64,000 nucleotides of DNA from Rufibacter sp. LB8 (GCF_014876185.1 NZ_JADALJ010000001.1:372001-436000); one strand, 5' to 3'. Shown: positions 42,759-52,083, counted from the first letter of the stretch. Translations and numbers: made by a program. The notes: generated by a model from the sequence alone, not told the origin.

Positions 42759-43101
42759 GGCGTGGGGTTTGGGGAGAATTGGGAAAGGGAAGGTAGAAAA
42801 TTCTTGGCAGTTTTGCGGCTAGGCCCAAAAATGTTCTTGCGCCAGGCAAAACAGTACTTTAAGACCGGTTCTGAAGACACCGCCAACCCGTTTTCGGGCT
42901 CATTTCCAGAAATGAAGCCGAAAACAGAAATCCACCTTACTGCCCATCCAATCCCGCCCCAAAAGAAACTCCAACCGCCCCAGAACGTTTGTACTACTTT
43001 CATTGTGAACCAACCGTACAGGAGCGCGGCGGAGCAGAAGCCGGTAGATGCCGGGTTGGGCTTCGTCTGGGTTCCTGCGGTCTGTAAAGTAAAAGTGCCC
43101 C
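42759..43101. other. Divergent promoter region between pirin and MscS genes
   Basis: 343 bp. Holds palindrome copy 17 near its middle. Both neighbours start here, so promoters for both directions are expected; none is certain by eye. Confidence 0.55.
42889..42926. repeat. Palindromic repeat copy 17 (between divergent genes)
   Basis: CGTTTTCGGGCTCATTTC / GAAATGAAGCCGAAAACA, one mismatch in the arm. Together with copies 4, 12, 16 and 22 it shows that the element is not confined to gene ends. Confidence 0.85.
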
Positions 43102-44895
43102 ATGCGTTTATCTGTTGCTACTCCTTGTTTTTCTGGTGCCCCGGTCTGGAAGGTCTTTCTTTTTACTTTTCTGTGGCTGGTGCTGGCCTTTTATAGCTGC
43201 CCGGCGATCGCGCAGGACAAACCTACCGAGGACACCACCTCTATAGCAGAGGCCTTGCTGCCCAACTGGCCCGAGGACACGCTGGGCCGACGCACGCCCC
43301 GGGGCGCGGTGCAGGGATTTATCTCGGCCATTGCCGAGGAGAATTACGCCAAAGCCGCCCTGTACCTGCACCTGGACTCCGCTATGGAGCAAAGCCAGCA
43401 GGGCGAAAAGCTGGCCCACGCCCTTCAGCGCCTTCTGGACCAAAGCGGGACCATTGTGCCGTACTCGCTGCTGAGTAATGAGTTTGACGGCCGCCAGGAC
43501 GATAACCTGGGCCCCAACCTGGACCGCGTGGGCACCGCCAACGCCAACGGCGAGGAGTTTGACCTTTTCCTGGAGAAGCTGGAAGGCCCCGAGGGCGGCC
43601 CCGTCTGGCTGTTCTCGTCGCAAACGGTGCAGCGCATTCCCCTACCGCTGAACCAGGTATCTAAGCCGCTGGTAGACCAAGTCATGCCCAAAATTGCCGT
43701 AGAAAACAAATGGGGCGGCGTGCCGGTGGGCCAGTGGCTAGGTTTGGTGCTCATTGCTTTGCTGGCCTACGCGCTTTCCTGGGTGGTGGTCCACGCGCTA
43801 AAGTACCTGCTGCACCGGTTCTGGAAAAAGTCAGAGGAGGAAGCCACCGCCGCGGTTATCCATGCGTTTACCCTGCCCCTGAAACTGTACCTGGCCCTGT
43901 GGTTTTTCTTTGAACTGAGCCAGCGGGCGGGCATTTCCATTATTGTGCGGCAGAAGTTCAGCGCCCTGGTGGTCATTGCGGGGCTTGGCGTGTTCCTGGT
44001 GCTGCTCTGGCGGCTCATTGACGTGTTTGGCCAGTTTCTGCAGCGGCGCATGATCCGGCGGCGCAACCAGGCGGGCCTTTCGGCGGTCCTGTTTCTGCGC
44101 CGGGGCGCGAAGATTGCCGTGGTCGCCTTCGGGATCATCACCATTCTGAGCACACTGGGTTTTGACGTGACCACCGGTTTGGCCGCGCTGGGCATTGGCG
44201 GTATTGCCCTGGCGCTGGGCGCGCAGAAAACCGTGGAGAACTTTGTGGGCAGCGTTACGCTCATCGCCGACCAGCCCATTAGGGTAGGGGATTTCTGCAA
44301 GGTGGGCGAGACCACGGGCACCGTTGAAGCCATTGGCATGCGGTCCACGCGCATCAGAACCAATGACCGCACGGTGGTCACCATTCCCAACGGTGACTTC
44401 TCCTCGCAGCGCATTGAGAACTTTGCGCACCGCGACCGCGTCTGGTTTCACCCCACCTTTGGCGTGCGCTATGAGACCAGCCCAGACCAAATAAGGTACC
44501 TGTTGGTGGAGCTTCGCTCGATTTTATATGCGCACCCCAAAATTGACCCAGAGAGCGCCCGCGTGCGGTTTGTGGGCATGGGCGATTCTTCCCTCAACCT
44601 GGAGGTGTTCTCCTACGTGCTCACCAAAGATTACAATGAGTTCCTGGAGATTCAGGAGGACCTGCTTCTGCGTATGATGGATGTGTTCATTGCCAGCGGC
44701 ACTGACTTTGCGTTCCCGTCCCAGACCCTGTACCTGGGCCGTGATGCTGGTCTCTCAGAAGAAAAAACCCAGGCCGCCGAAGAACAGGTGCGTACCTGGC
44801 GCGCCGCCAATGAGTTGCACCTGCCCCGGTTCAGCCCCGAGAAAATCAAAAGCCTGCGCAACACCATTCCGTACACGCCGCCGCCTAAAAAGTAA
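43102..44895 (+). CDS. MscS-family mechanosensitive channel with N-terminal periplasmic domain
   Basis: 597 residues. A signal peptide (VFLFTFLWLVLAFYSC) leads a roughly 160-residue extracytoplasmic domain; then four to five transmembrane helices from about residue 210. The pore helix and MscS core are clear: GFDVTTGLAALGIGGIALALGAQKTVENFVGS, followed by beta-domain motifs DQPIRVGDFCKVGETTGTVEAIGMRSTRIRTND and VVTIPNGDFSSQRIENF. Opens on osmotic downshock to release solutes. Longer than E. coli MscS (286), like many Bacteroidota homologues. Confidence 0.94.
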   Translation: MRLSVATPCFSGAPVWKVFLFTFLWLVLAFYSCPAIAQDKPTEDTTSIAEALLPNWPEDTLGRRTPRGAVQGFISAIAEENYAKAALYLHLDSAMEQSQQGEKLAHALQRLLDQSGTIVPYSLLSNEFDGRQDDNLGPNLDRVGTANANGEEFDLFLEKLEGPEGGPVWLFSSQTVQRIPLPLNQVSKPLVDQVMPKIAVENKWGGVPVGQWLGLVLIALLAYALSWVVVHALKYLLHRFWKKSEEEATAAVIHAFTLPLKLYLALWFFFELSQRAGISIIVRQKFSALVVIAGLGVFLVLLWRLIDVFGQFLQRRMIRRRNQAGLSAVLFLRRGAKIAVVAFGIITILSTLGFDVTTGLAALGIGGIALALGAQKTVENFVGSVTLIADQPIRVGDFCKVGETTGTVEAIGMRSTRIRTNDRTVVTIPNGDFSSQRIENFAHRDRVWFHPTFGVRYETSPDQIRYLLVELRSILYAHPKIDPESARVRFVGMGDSSLNLEVFSYVLTKDYNEFLEIQEDLLLRMMDVFIASGTDFAFPSQTLYLGRDAGLSEEKTQAAEEQVRTWRAANELHLPRFSPEKIKSLRNTIPYTPPPKK

Positions 44896-44901
44896 AATTT
44901 T

Positions 44902-44941
44902 CCGTTTTCGGCTTCATTTCCAGAAATGAGCCCGAAAACGG
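44902..44941. repeat. Palindromic repeat copy 18
   Basis: CCGTTTTCGGCTTCATTTC / GAAATGAGCCCGAAAACGG. 6 bp after the mscS stop. It contains an ATG that opens an artefactual N-terminal extension (MSPKTG...) of the next gene. Confidence 0.88.
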
Positions 44942-45021
44942 GTTTCCCTTTTTCCCCGCATCGCTGGCAGGGCATTAGAAAATGGCTATATTCACAGAGC
45001 CTAACCTTTTGCTTTCTTCCC

Positions 45022-47628
45022 ATGATGCGTTGCCGGGTACTGCTTTTGCTGAGTGTCTTTTTGGTTGCCTTTGCTGCGCGGGCCAGTACGCCGGTGCCCG
45101 GTGGGTTTGCGGGCTTTGTGCAGAACAAAGGGCAGTGGGCCCAGCGCGTTTTGCAGGCGGCGGAGTTGCCGCAGGGCTGGCTGTTTCTGGAGAAAACCGG
45201 GTTCACCTACAATTTTATGGAGGCCGCCTATTTTGACCTGGAAAACGAGGCGCCCGAGCAGAAAACGTATCAGGGCCATGGGGTGCATGTGGAGTTTGTG
45301 AACGGCAACCCCTCTGCGGCGGTGGCCATGCACCAGGTGCAGCCAGAGTACCGCAATTATTACCTGGGCAGCAACTCGGCTAACTGGGCCACGCGGGCAT
45401 CTGTCTCTAAAGAAATACGGTACACGGGTGTTTTTCCCCAGATAGATTTCAAGATTTACGGCCAGCAAAACAGTCTGAAGTATGATTTTGTGGTGCAGCC
45501 CGGCGGGCAGGTGGCCCATATAAAAATGAAGTACCACGGGACTTCTGACCTGGCGCTCAGTTACGGCAGGCTCTTGGTAAAGACCAGCGTGAACGAGTTC
45601 ATGGAAGAGAAGCCCTATGCCTACCAGGTGGTGAACGGGCAGCGCCAGGAAGTGCCCTGCGCGTTTACCCTGCAGAACGGTGAAGTGGGGTTTGCCATTA
45701 CCGGGGCCTACAACCCGCGCCTGCCCCTGGTCATTGACCCGGAGCTGGTGTTTGTGTCCTATTCCGGGTCCACCTCCGGCATCTCCGCCAACAGTGCCAC
45801 CGCAGACAGGCTGGGCAATACCTATACCGCCAGCCAGACCCTGGGAATGCATTACCCCGTGACTTCGGGCGCGTACCAGACCGTGGGCAAAACCAGTAAC
45901 GTGGCCATCTCCAAATTCAACTCTTCTGGGACCCGGCTGCTGTTTGCCACCTATTTGGGCGGCAGTGGCATTGACTACCCGCTGGCCCTGCTGGTCTCTC
46001 CCAATGCCGAACTGGTGGTGGCCGGCACCACGTCTTCCGGTAATTTCCCTATGTCTGCCACGGCCTTTGACCGCTTGCTGGGGAACGGTTTTGGCGGCGC
46101 AGATTTTTTTGTGACCAAGCTTTCTGAGGACGGCATGCACCTGTTGGCGTCCACGTTTTTAGGCGGCGGAAACCAAGAGGGCAGCGGTTCTTCCATTCCC
46201 ATGGGCTTGGCCCTGGACAAAACCGGCAACGTGCTGGTGGCCTCTTCCACGCCTTCGCCAGATTTCCCTATGGTGTCACCGTTCCAGAATTCCCTGAAGG
46301 GCGTGCGCAACGGTGTCATCGCCAAACTGAACAGTAATTTGAGTGCATTGCTTTTCTCCAGCTTTGTGGGTGGCAGCGGGGTAGACAACCTCTCAGATAT
46401 AAAAGTGGGGCCTGTCTCGGGGCACCTGTACGTGGTGGGCAATACCAACAGTTCTAATTTCCCGGTGACGCCCGGCGTGGTCAAACCCAATGCCGGCGGC
46501 TTAACCGATGGCATAGCCCTAGTGGTGAACCCAGACCAGAAGACGCTGGTGGCGGCCACGTTTCTGGGAACCTCTAATCATGACCTGGCGCAACTGCTCA
46601 CCCTTGACCCGCAGGAAAACGTGTATGTAGCCGGTTTTACGGCTGGCAGTTACCCCGTGACGGAAGGCACATACCGCACCGCCGGCGCGGTGGGTGGGCA
46701 ATTCATCCATAAACTGAACAAAACCCTCACGTCCAGCCTTTTTTCAACGCATATTGGCAACGGCACCAACCCAAGCAACCAACATAGTATTCCCACGGCA
46801 TTTGAGCTGGATGACTGCGGAAACCTGTACCTGACGGCCTACTCGGTGCCCGGTAGCCCGCTAACGCCCAACGCCCTGCAGTCTGCCCGCAGGAACCTTT
46901 ACCTGGCCCAGCTGAGCCAGGATGCCAGACAACTGGTGTACGGCTCTTTCTTCGGGGGATCTGTGATTGGGCACATCCATTACGCCAACCACGGGTACAT
47001 CACCAAAGATGGAGTGTTCTACCATATTGAATGTACTACGTCTAAAACCTTTGTGGCCACGCCGGGCGCGTTTTCTGGTGGGGCCACCAACAGCAATGAC
47101 GGCGTGATCTCCAAATTCAGCTTTTATGCCGGGCAAGACGCGGTAGCTACTGTGCAGACGCCCACCCCAGGGTGCGCGCCGTATGCGGTCTCGTTTGTGA
47201 ACTTCACCTCGGGCAACAACACTTATTCCTGGGACTTCGGCGATGGCTCTGCGCCCTCCACTGACAAGAACCCGACCCACGTGTTTGAGAAACCCGGCCT
47301 CTACCGCGTGCAGCTGACCACCTATAACAACAACGCCTGCCTCTTGATCAGCCCCATTGAAGTCCTGGTGCAGGTGAAATCCTACTTAACCGCGCCCAAC
47401 GTGATCACGCCCAACGCCGATGGCCGCAATGACACCTTTGTAATAACCAACCGCGGCGAGAACGCCTTGTTACGCGTGTACAACCGCTGGGGCAAGCTGG
47501 TGTTCCAAGACCCTAACTACCAAGACCGCTGGGACGGTGCAGATCTGGTGGAAGGCACCTATTTCTACAGCATTGACGCCCCCAATGCCTGCGAACCCGC
47601 CACCGGCTGGGTAGAGATTATTCGGTAG
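45022..47628 (+). CDS. Large secreted SBBP-repeat/PKD protein with gliding-motility type T9SS C-terminal domain
   Basis: 868 residues, exported. Signal peptide MMRCRVLLLLSVFLVAFAARA from the double ATG at 45022; an in-frame ATG at 44926 lies inside palindrome copy 18 and is rejected. The N-terminal domain begins FVQNKGQWAQRV (DUF7948-type). Residues about 250-690 contain SBBP-type repeats (FATYLGGSGIDYPLAL, GTTSSGNFPM and similar). A PKD domain follows (SWDFGDGSAPS, NPTHVFEKPGLYRVQLT). The C-terminal about 85 residues match the gliding-motility-associated domain (VITPNADGRNDTFVI, YNRWGKLVFQ, GTYFYSI), a type B T9SS signal. Likely surface-bound or released. Confidence 0.92.
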   Translation: MMRCRVLLLLSVFLVAFAARASTPVPGGFAGFVQNKGQWAQRVLQAAELPQGWLFLEKTGFTYNFMEAAYFDLENEAPEQKTYQGHGVHVEFVNGNPSAAVAMHQVQPEYRNYYLGSNSANWATRASVSKEIRYTGVFPQIDFKIYGQQNSLKYDFVVQPGGQVAHIKMKYHGTSDLALSYGRLLVKTSVNEFMEEKPYAYQVVNGQRQEVPCAFTLQNGEVGFAITGAYNPRLPLVIDPELVFVSYSGSTSGISANSATADRLGNTYTASQTLGMHYPVTSGAYQTVGKTSNVAISKFNSSGTRLLFATYLGGSGIDYPLALLVSPNAELVVAGTTSSGNFPMSATAFDRLLGNGFGGADFFVTKLSEDGMHLLASTFLGGGNQEGSGSSIPMGLALDKTGNVLVASSTPSPDFPMVSPFQNSLKGVRNGVIAKLNSNLSALLFSSFVGGSGVDNLSDIKVGPVSGHLYVVGNTNSSNFPVTPGVVKPNAGGLTDGIALVVNPDQKTLVAATFLGTSNHDLAQLLTLDPQENVYVAGFTAGSYPVTEGTYRTAGAVGGQFIHKLNKTLTSSLFSTHIGNGTNPSNQHSIPTAFELDDCGNLYLTAYSVPGSPLTPNALQSARRNLYLAQLSQDARQLVYGSFFGGSVIGHIHYANHGYITKDGVFYHIECTTSKTFVATPGAFSGGATNSNDGVISKFSFYAGQDAVATVQTPTPGCAPYAVSFVNFTSGNNTYSWDFGDGSAPSTDKNPTHVFEKPGLYRVQLTTYNNNACLLISPIEVLVQVKSYLTAPNVITPNADGRNDTFVITNRGENALLRVYNRWGKLVFQDPNYQDRWDGADLVEGTYFYSIDAPNACEPATGWVEIIR

Positions 47629-47727
47629 CCTACTTGGAAATTTACAGTTCCCAAATCTTTTCATCAGATTTGAGTAAAGCTTTTCCATTGGCTGGAGCCT
47701 GTGCCATGAAAGCAGTTTAGGCATCAT

Positions 47728-47765
47728 CGTTTTGGGCTTCATTTAGATAAACGAGCCCGAAAACG
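47728..47765. repeat. Palindromic repeat copy 19
   Basis: CGTTTTGGGCTTCATTT / AAACGAGCCCGAAAACG, several arm mismatches. 99 bp after the stop of the T9SS protein gene. Confidence 0.8.
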
Positions 47766-48188
47766 GAAATAGGGAGGGCAGTTTGCCAGTATACCTATTC
47801 CTTTCTTTAGAAACGGCAAGCAAGCTATAGGTAATTAGTTGAAAGTATATGTTAAGTATCTTGGTTAATTGACTTAATGTTTAAGCTTGAAGTATTATTA
47901 GTCTTAACTAATTGCTGGTTCCTTATTCAACAATTTTCTAAGCGAGAAACATAGGAAAAAGCTCGATTCTCAAGTGGCTGTTAAACAGTCTGTCCACCTT
48001 TGAAGGTGGTTAGGAGGGGGATATTTAGGAGGAACACTTATTGAAAAACACTTTCCCCGGTCATCCTGAGCACCGCCGAAGGTTCTAAAGATGAGGTTGT
48101 CCTGAATTTTACTATTTCATTTGCTGGAGTTATCATCCCCCAACCCCCTTCAAAGGGGGACGAAATGCGTCAAGTCAGGAATGCGGGA

Positions 48189-48212
48189 GGGCGTATGCGA
48201 TACGCCCCTACA
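48189..48212 (+). repeat. GGGCGTATGCGATACGCCC dispersed repeat
   Basis: Identical over 24 bases to 28032-28055, 20 kb away. Confidence 0.85.
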
Positions 48213-48422
48213 TATTGAAATCGTTTTATCAATTGTAAATACCACTCTTCAGAGCTACGCTCGCTGCTTCAAACACCCCTCTACAGAGCTTCGCTCGCTG
48301 CCTCAAACTCTCGTTTGAGCAATCCTCAAGGGGAGAATCTGCGTTTAGTTAAAGTTTGTTTAGCTGGCACCAAAATCCGTTCAGGATGACAAAATATAAG
48401 GAGGAAAGCGTTGTGGACATAC

Positions 48423-48468
48423 TTTCCGTTTTCGTGCTCATTTCCAGAAATGAGCCCGAAAACGGAAA
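48423..48468. repeat. Palindromic repeat copy 20, fused to the pgk terminator
   Basis: TTTCCGTTTTCGTGCTCATTTC / GAAATGAGCCCGAAAACGG-type core with outer stem TTTCC / GGAAA. The right edge merges into the hairpin of the pgk terminator at 48466. Confidence 0.87.
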
Positions 48469-48501
48469 AAGGGCGGCAAGAAAAATCTTACTGCCCTTTT
48501 T
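48466..48501 (-). terminator. Hairpin terminator of pgk
   Basis: AAAAAGGGC pairs with GCCCTTTTT, with inner pairing CAAGA/TCTTA, 20 bp after the pgk stop. On the minus strand the stem ends in a T run that leads straight into palindrome copy 20. Confidence 0.8.
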
Positions 48502-48521
48502 ATATCAATAGAATCAAGGTA

Positions 48522-49730
48522 TTATGTCAAAGGCGTCTCATCTAATTGCAAGGCCAAAACGCCGGGGAGTTGTTTTCCTTCCATGTATTCCAACAAAGCG
48601 CCGCCGCCGGTAGAGACGTATGATACATCATGTGCGTGGCCCATTTGAGTGACCGCTGCCGCTGAATCGCCGCCGCCAATGAGGGAGTAGGCACCAGTTT
48701 TGGTTGCTTCTACCACGGCTTCGGCAATGGTCTTAGTGCCGATGGCGAAGTTCTCGAACTCAAATACGCCCATGGGGCCGTTCCAGAGAATGGTTTTGGA
48801 AGTGCGGACCACATCAGCGAAGGTGGCGCGGGATTCGGGTCCAATGTCCAGGCCCATCCAACCGTCAGGAATGCTGCCGCTGGCTACTACGTCAGTGTTG
48901 GCATTGTTGTCAAAGGCATCGGCAATGACGGAGTCTGTGGGGAGGTAGATTTTTACGCCTTTCTCTTCGGCCTTTTTCAGAAGTTGTAAGGTCAGGTCCA
49001 TTTTATCTTCTTCCAGCAGCGAGTTACCAATCTGGCCACCTTGCGCTTTGGCGAAGGTGTAGCTCATGCCGCCGCCAATAATCAGGTTGTCTACGCGGTC
49101 AAGCAACTGCTCAATCACCAGAATTTTGTCTGAGATTTTAGCGCCGCCCATAATGGCGGTGTATGGCCGGTCTGCGTAGTTCAAGATGCGCTGGGCGTTG
49201 TCCAGTTCGGCTTGCATGACAGAACCACAGACTTTGTCATGCGGATAATAGTCCGCCACAATGGCGGTGGAGGCGTGGGCGCGGTGCGCGGTACCGAAGG
49301 CATCGTTCACGTACACATCACCCAGCAAACTCAATTTCTCCGCGAAGATTTGGTTGCCTTGCTCTTCCTCTTTGTAGAAGCGCAGGTTCTCCAGCAGCAG
49401 GATTTCGCCGGGTTGCAGGTTGGTGGCCATTTCAAGAGCTTCGGCACCTACGCAGTCTGGCGAGAATTTAATAGGGAAGTGGAAGATTTCCTCCAGCGGC
49501 TTCAGCAAATGCTTGAGCGAATATTTTTCTTCGGGCCCGCCTTTGGGTCTGCCTAAATGCGACATCAACACCACGGAGCCGCCCTGGTTCAGGATTTTCT
49601 TGATGGTGGGTACCGCGGCTCTAATGCGTGTGTCATCTGTAATTTGGAAATCACTGTTCAACGGCACGTTAAAATCAACGCGCACCAGCGCTTTCTTGCC
49701 CTGGAAGTTGTATTGGTCAATGGTTATCAT
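48522..49730 (-). CDS. pgk: Phosphoglycerate kinase
   Basis: Glycolysis: 1,3-bisphosphoglycerate + ADP to 3-phosphoglycerate + ATP. 402 residues, normal length. Substrate-binding RVDFNVPL (residues 17-24) and HLGRPKG; nucleotide-binding [19 protein letters not shown]-terminal GGGDSAAAV and [16 protein letters not shown]-like motif ([16 protein letters not shown]). Monocistronic, with a promoter box 53 nt upstream of the start and a clear terminator. Confidence 0.97.
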   Translation of the reverse strand: MITIDQYNFQGKKALVRVDFNVPLNSDFQITDDTRIRAAVPTIKKILNQGGSVVLMSHLGRPKGGPEEKYSLKHLLKPLEEIFHFPIKFSPDCVGAEALEMATNLQPGEILLLENLRFYKEEEQGNQIFAEKLSLLGDVYVNDAFGTAHRAHASTAIVADYYPHDKVCGSVMQAELDNAQRILNYADRPYTAIMGGAKISDKILVIEQLLDRVDNLIIGGGMSYTFAKAQGGQIGNSLLEEDKMDLTLQLLKKAEEKGVKIYLPTDSVIADAFDNNANTDVVASGSIPDGWMGLDIGPESRATFADVVRTSKTILWNGPMGVFEFENFAIGTKTIAEAVVEATKTGAYSLIGGGDSAAAVTQMGHAHDVSYVSTGGGALLEYMEGKQLPGVLALQLDETPLT

Positions 49731-49783
49731 AGTCTAAGTGGGTTTGTAAGAACTACGCATTTCTGTGTGAAACAGGTGCAAAG

Positions 49784-49791
49784 CAAAGATA
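49784..49791 (-). promoter_or_regulatory. Probable pgk promoter box TATCTTTG
   Basis: Exact TAnnTTTG consensus on the minus strand, 53 nt upstream of the pgk start codon. A consensus -33 TTG at standard spacing is not obvious. Confidence 0.5.
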
Positions 49792-49952
49792 GGAATTCTA
49801 TTTAGTTCTGCTGGTAGCGCCCATGTAAGTTGCCAAAGTCACACATAGGTGTTTTTACGGAGTGTTAGGCATTTTAAACCAAGCGCACGTTAGAAGGTTA
49901 TACTAGTACAAATACGGACGGTGCTTATTTGGCCACTAAAAGATTTCCCCCT

Positions 49953-50195
49953 ATGTCTATTCTCCAATTGAAACCTACACTGTTAGTAGAAACGCCTCTG
50001 GGCACCGGCCAGGCCATTTTCCTGATTGATTACGGCATGCACCAGAACACCTGCTGGGTAGTGGCCTTGCAAAAAGATGGCGTGATCAAGCATTTTGACT
50101 GCAATGATGTGATTCTGTCCACTAATTACACCTATGGCATGAACCTAAGAAAGAACAGCTTTTCGGGTCCAGAAAATGAAGATACAGCAAGGTAG
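49953..50195 (+). CDS. Small conserved-type hypothetical protein
   Basis: 80 residues, mostly beta: LLVETPLGTGQAIFLIDYGMHQNTCWVVALQKDGVIKHFDCNDVILSTNYT, a pattern of short strands and a G-x-A-x-F-L-I-D-Y-G turn. ATG at 49953 chosen over the TTG at 49929. No signal peptide, no known domain that I can name. Ends 46 bp before palindrome copy 21. Confidence 0.6.
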   Translation: MSILQLKPTLLVETPLGTGQAIFLIDYGMHQNTCWVVALQKDGVIKHFDCNDVILSTNYTYGMNLRKNSFSGPENEDTAR

Positions 50196-50241
50196 GAGAA
50201 CAGCTTAGTTTTCAATAATTAACGGAGCTATGCATATGTTT

Positions 50242-50281
50242 CCGTTTTCGGGCTCATTTCTGGAATTGAGCCCGAAAACGG
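50242..50281. repeat. Palindromic repeat copy 21 (convergent terminator position)
   Basis: CCGTTTTCGGGCTCATTTC / GGAATTGAGCCCGAAAACGG with one arm mismatch, between convergent stops at 50195 and 50303. Confidence 0.88.
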
Positions 50282-50302
50282 GGATTAATGCTAGGTTGAA
50301 AG

Positions 50303-50965
50303 TTACTCTTCTTTTTTGAATGCTTCCATTTCGCGGTAAAACGCCAGGGCCTGCATCACAGATTTTCCGCCGGAGCCCGCAATCATGGTCCTGAACCATT
50401 TCTTGTCCAGATTTTCAGGCGTGTGGTTTTTGTAAAGCCAATAAGAAAGATACACAAAGCCACCCGTCATTATTCCTTGAAATACCAGATATGGCCAGGC
50501 CACCTGCTGCGGAAACCAGGTGCTGCTGAGGAAAAACGTGGTGTAAAACGGAAACTGCAGACACATGATTTTCCCGTGCCTGATGATGGACAACTGCAGC
50601 TTGGTCAACTGCTCCTGAATTGCCACCACGCTGCCGTCATAGTTGATGTTGTTCACCCACACCAAATGTTTGATGTAATCTGCCAGCGCCTTTAGGTTTA
50701 TGAGCGCAATGCAGGCCACTGAAACAATGAAATACGTATGGCCCGGCGCATAATATTTAATGGCAAAAAAGAGCGCGAAGCCCAATAAAATCAAAAACAG
50801 AACCACCGCCACAATGCCTACCGTTTTTAACCTGACCAAGGGCTGCAAGGTAGATTTGGCCTTCTGATTGATGGTTTCCCTGAGCAGATAGTGATTGATG
50901 GCCAGCGCCTTTTCTATTTTGGCGTCCTGCTGTTTCCAGATAGAGATAAAGTCTGTGTTATCCAT
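50303..50965 (-). CDS. Membrane protein encoded after an ECF sigma factor (possible anti-sigma or regulator)
   Basis: 220 residues with about four transmembrane helices: IVAVVLFLILLGFALFFAI, YFIVSVACIALINL, FPFYTTFFLSSTWF and VFQGIMTGGFVYLSYWLY. The N-terminal 45 residues are cytoplasmic (DFISIWKQQDAKIEKALAINHYLLRE). The ATG at 50965 lies 7 bp after the sigma factor stop, so the two are cotranslated. Such a partner usually controls the sigma factor, but this one has no recognised anti-sigma (ZAS) motif; the role is inferred from position. Confidence 0.72.
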   Translation of the reverse strand: MDNTDFISIWKQQDAKIEKALAINHYLLRETINQKAKSTLQPLVRLKTVGIVAVVLFLILLGFALFFAIKYYAPGHTYFIVSVACIALINLKALADYIKHLVWVNNINYDGSVVAIQEQLTKLQLSIIRHGKIMCLQFPFYTTFFLSSTWFPQQVAWPYLVFQGIMTGGFVYLSYWLYKNHTPENLDKKWFRTMIAGSGGKSVMQALAFYREMEAFKKEE

Positions 50966-50972
50966 AGTTGGG

Positions 50973-51485
50973 TTAGTTGTATTGTAGTTGGGAAAACTTC
51001 TGTTTGAGTAGATTTTTGATGCGGGCGATTTTTGTGGCCACGTTAGATTCAGAAATGCCCATGATGTGGGCAATTTCGCGGTACGGTTTCTCCTCCAGGT
51101 ACAGGAGAATAAGGGCTTTGTCTAGCTCCTTGAGTTGTGAAATAGCCTGTTGCAGAAGGCCCAAATCGGTTTCTGTGTCTTCGGCAGAGCTGTGGTCTGA
51201 GAAATCAAAGATGCCGGCGGGCAGCGGGTGGGTCATTTTCTTGCGGCTAGATTCTTTGCGGTAAAAAGAGATGGCCACGTTCAGCGCGATGCGGTAGACC
51301 CAGGTTGAATACTGAAACCGACGGTCATAGCCGTCAAACGCCTGCCAAAGTTGCACCAAAATCTCCTGTGCCAGGTCAGGCCGGTCTTCGGGATTGGGGC
51401 AGTACGCATTGGTCACCTTGTAAATAATGCCTTTGTTGTCCTGCAGAACAGCCAGGAACCGGTCTGTTTTATCTATTGTCGGCAT
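50973..51485 (-). CDS. ECF-type RNA polymerase sigma factor
   Basis: 170 residues. Region 2 (NAYCPNPEDRPDLAQEILVQLWQAFDGYDRRFQYSTWVYRIALNVA) and region 4 (LLQQAISQLKELDKALILLYLEEKPYREIAHIMGISESNVATKIARIKNLLKQK) with a classic helix-turn-helix. Directs transcription of an unknown regulon in response to an extracytoplasmic or stress signal; its partner membrane protein follows immediately. Confidence 0.93.
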   Translation of the reverse strand: MPTIDKTDRFLAVLQDNKGIIYKVTNAYCPNPEDRPDLAQEILVQLWQAFDGYDRRFQYSTWVYRIALNVAISFYRKESSRKKMTHPLPAGIFDFSDHSSAEDTETDLGLLQQAISQLKELDKALILLYLEEKPYREIAHIMGISESNVATKIARIKNLLKQKFSQLQYN

Positions 51486-51675
51486 GGCCTAAAGTGGTGA
51501 GTGAATCTGATAGCTGGCGTACCGTTAAACGACTCTCCTTGCGAAGTTGATAGGAGTCTTTTCCGGGGGAAGCATAGAAATGGTTTCGGGTAACAGTAAT
51601 GGCACAGCTGCTGGTGCAGACTTGCAAGGCCACTACGGCCACAATGAAAAGCAAATCAGGAATTTTGTCAGGCAT
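51469..51675 (-). CDS. Possible small lipoprotein upstream of the ECF sigma gene
   Basis: 68 residues: a hydrophobic segment DLLFIVAVVALQVCTSSC that fits a lipoprotein signal with a lipobox-like cysteine, then a short polar tail. Its 3' end overlaps the sigma factor start by 17 bp. Codon use looks normal for the region. No homologue is recognised, so this is an uncertain call. Confidence 0.35.
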   Translation of the reverse strand: MPDKIPDLLFIVAVVALQVCTSSCAITVTRNHFYASPGKDSYQLRKESRLTVRQLSDSLTTLGHADNR

Positions 51676-51893
51676 TTGGCGCGAAGTAAAAAAGGTTGAA
51701 GAAACTTTCACTCTATTATTCGCACGGTACTCCAATTTATCACAGTAAGGAACCAAAATTTCTTCAGTTTCTGATTAAATACTGAAGGCAGGCATTCTTG
51801 AAATTCTTTTTATTAGGGCAAAGGAATTTACTTTATGTTTTTGCTGATAACTAAAAGCTGAAGCTGCTTTAGCGTTTTCATAGAGGGTTTACT

Positions 51894-52024
51894 ACTCGCT
51901 CGCGTCCCGCGCGTGTGGGCTGCAATCCGCCTCTGGCGGCTATTCTAAACTTGTTGATACTTTGAATAAAATTGCAAAGCGGCCAGAGACCGCCCCAACC
52001 CACACACGCGGGACGCGAGCGAGT
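51894..52024. repeat. Large inverted repeat with 26-bp arms
   Basis: Arm 51894-51919 (ACTCGCTCGCGTCCCGCG...) and arm 51999-52024 pair with a single mismatch. Inside lie further complementary segments around CCGCCTCTGGCGG. The 131-bp unit resembles a small palindromic mobile element remnant; no gene within. Confidence 0.85.
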
Positions 52025-52083
52025 GATTAACTTGCTAGTGTGAAAAATCTAAACAGGTTCGTAAGCCGAAAATAAAAAACCCC

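Larger units (their letters stand above)
47629..48521. other. Long gene-free region with mixed repeats (upstream of the pgk terminator)
   Basis: 893 bp. Contains palindrome copies 19 and 20, GGTCATCCTGAGCA (48059-48072), a CCCCCAACCCCC/GGGGG hairpin (48137-48160), the GGGCGTATGCGATACGCCC repeat (48189-48212), and an approximate tandem pair with core CTCGCTGC-TCAAAC (about 48246-48308). No gene supported. Confidence 0.7.
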
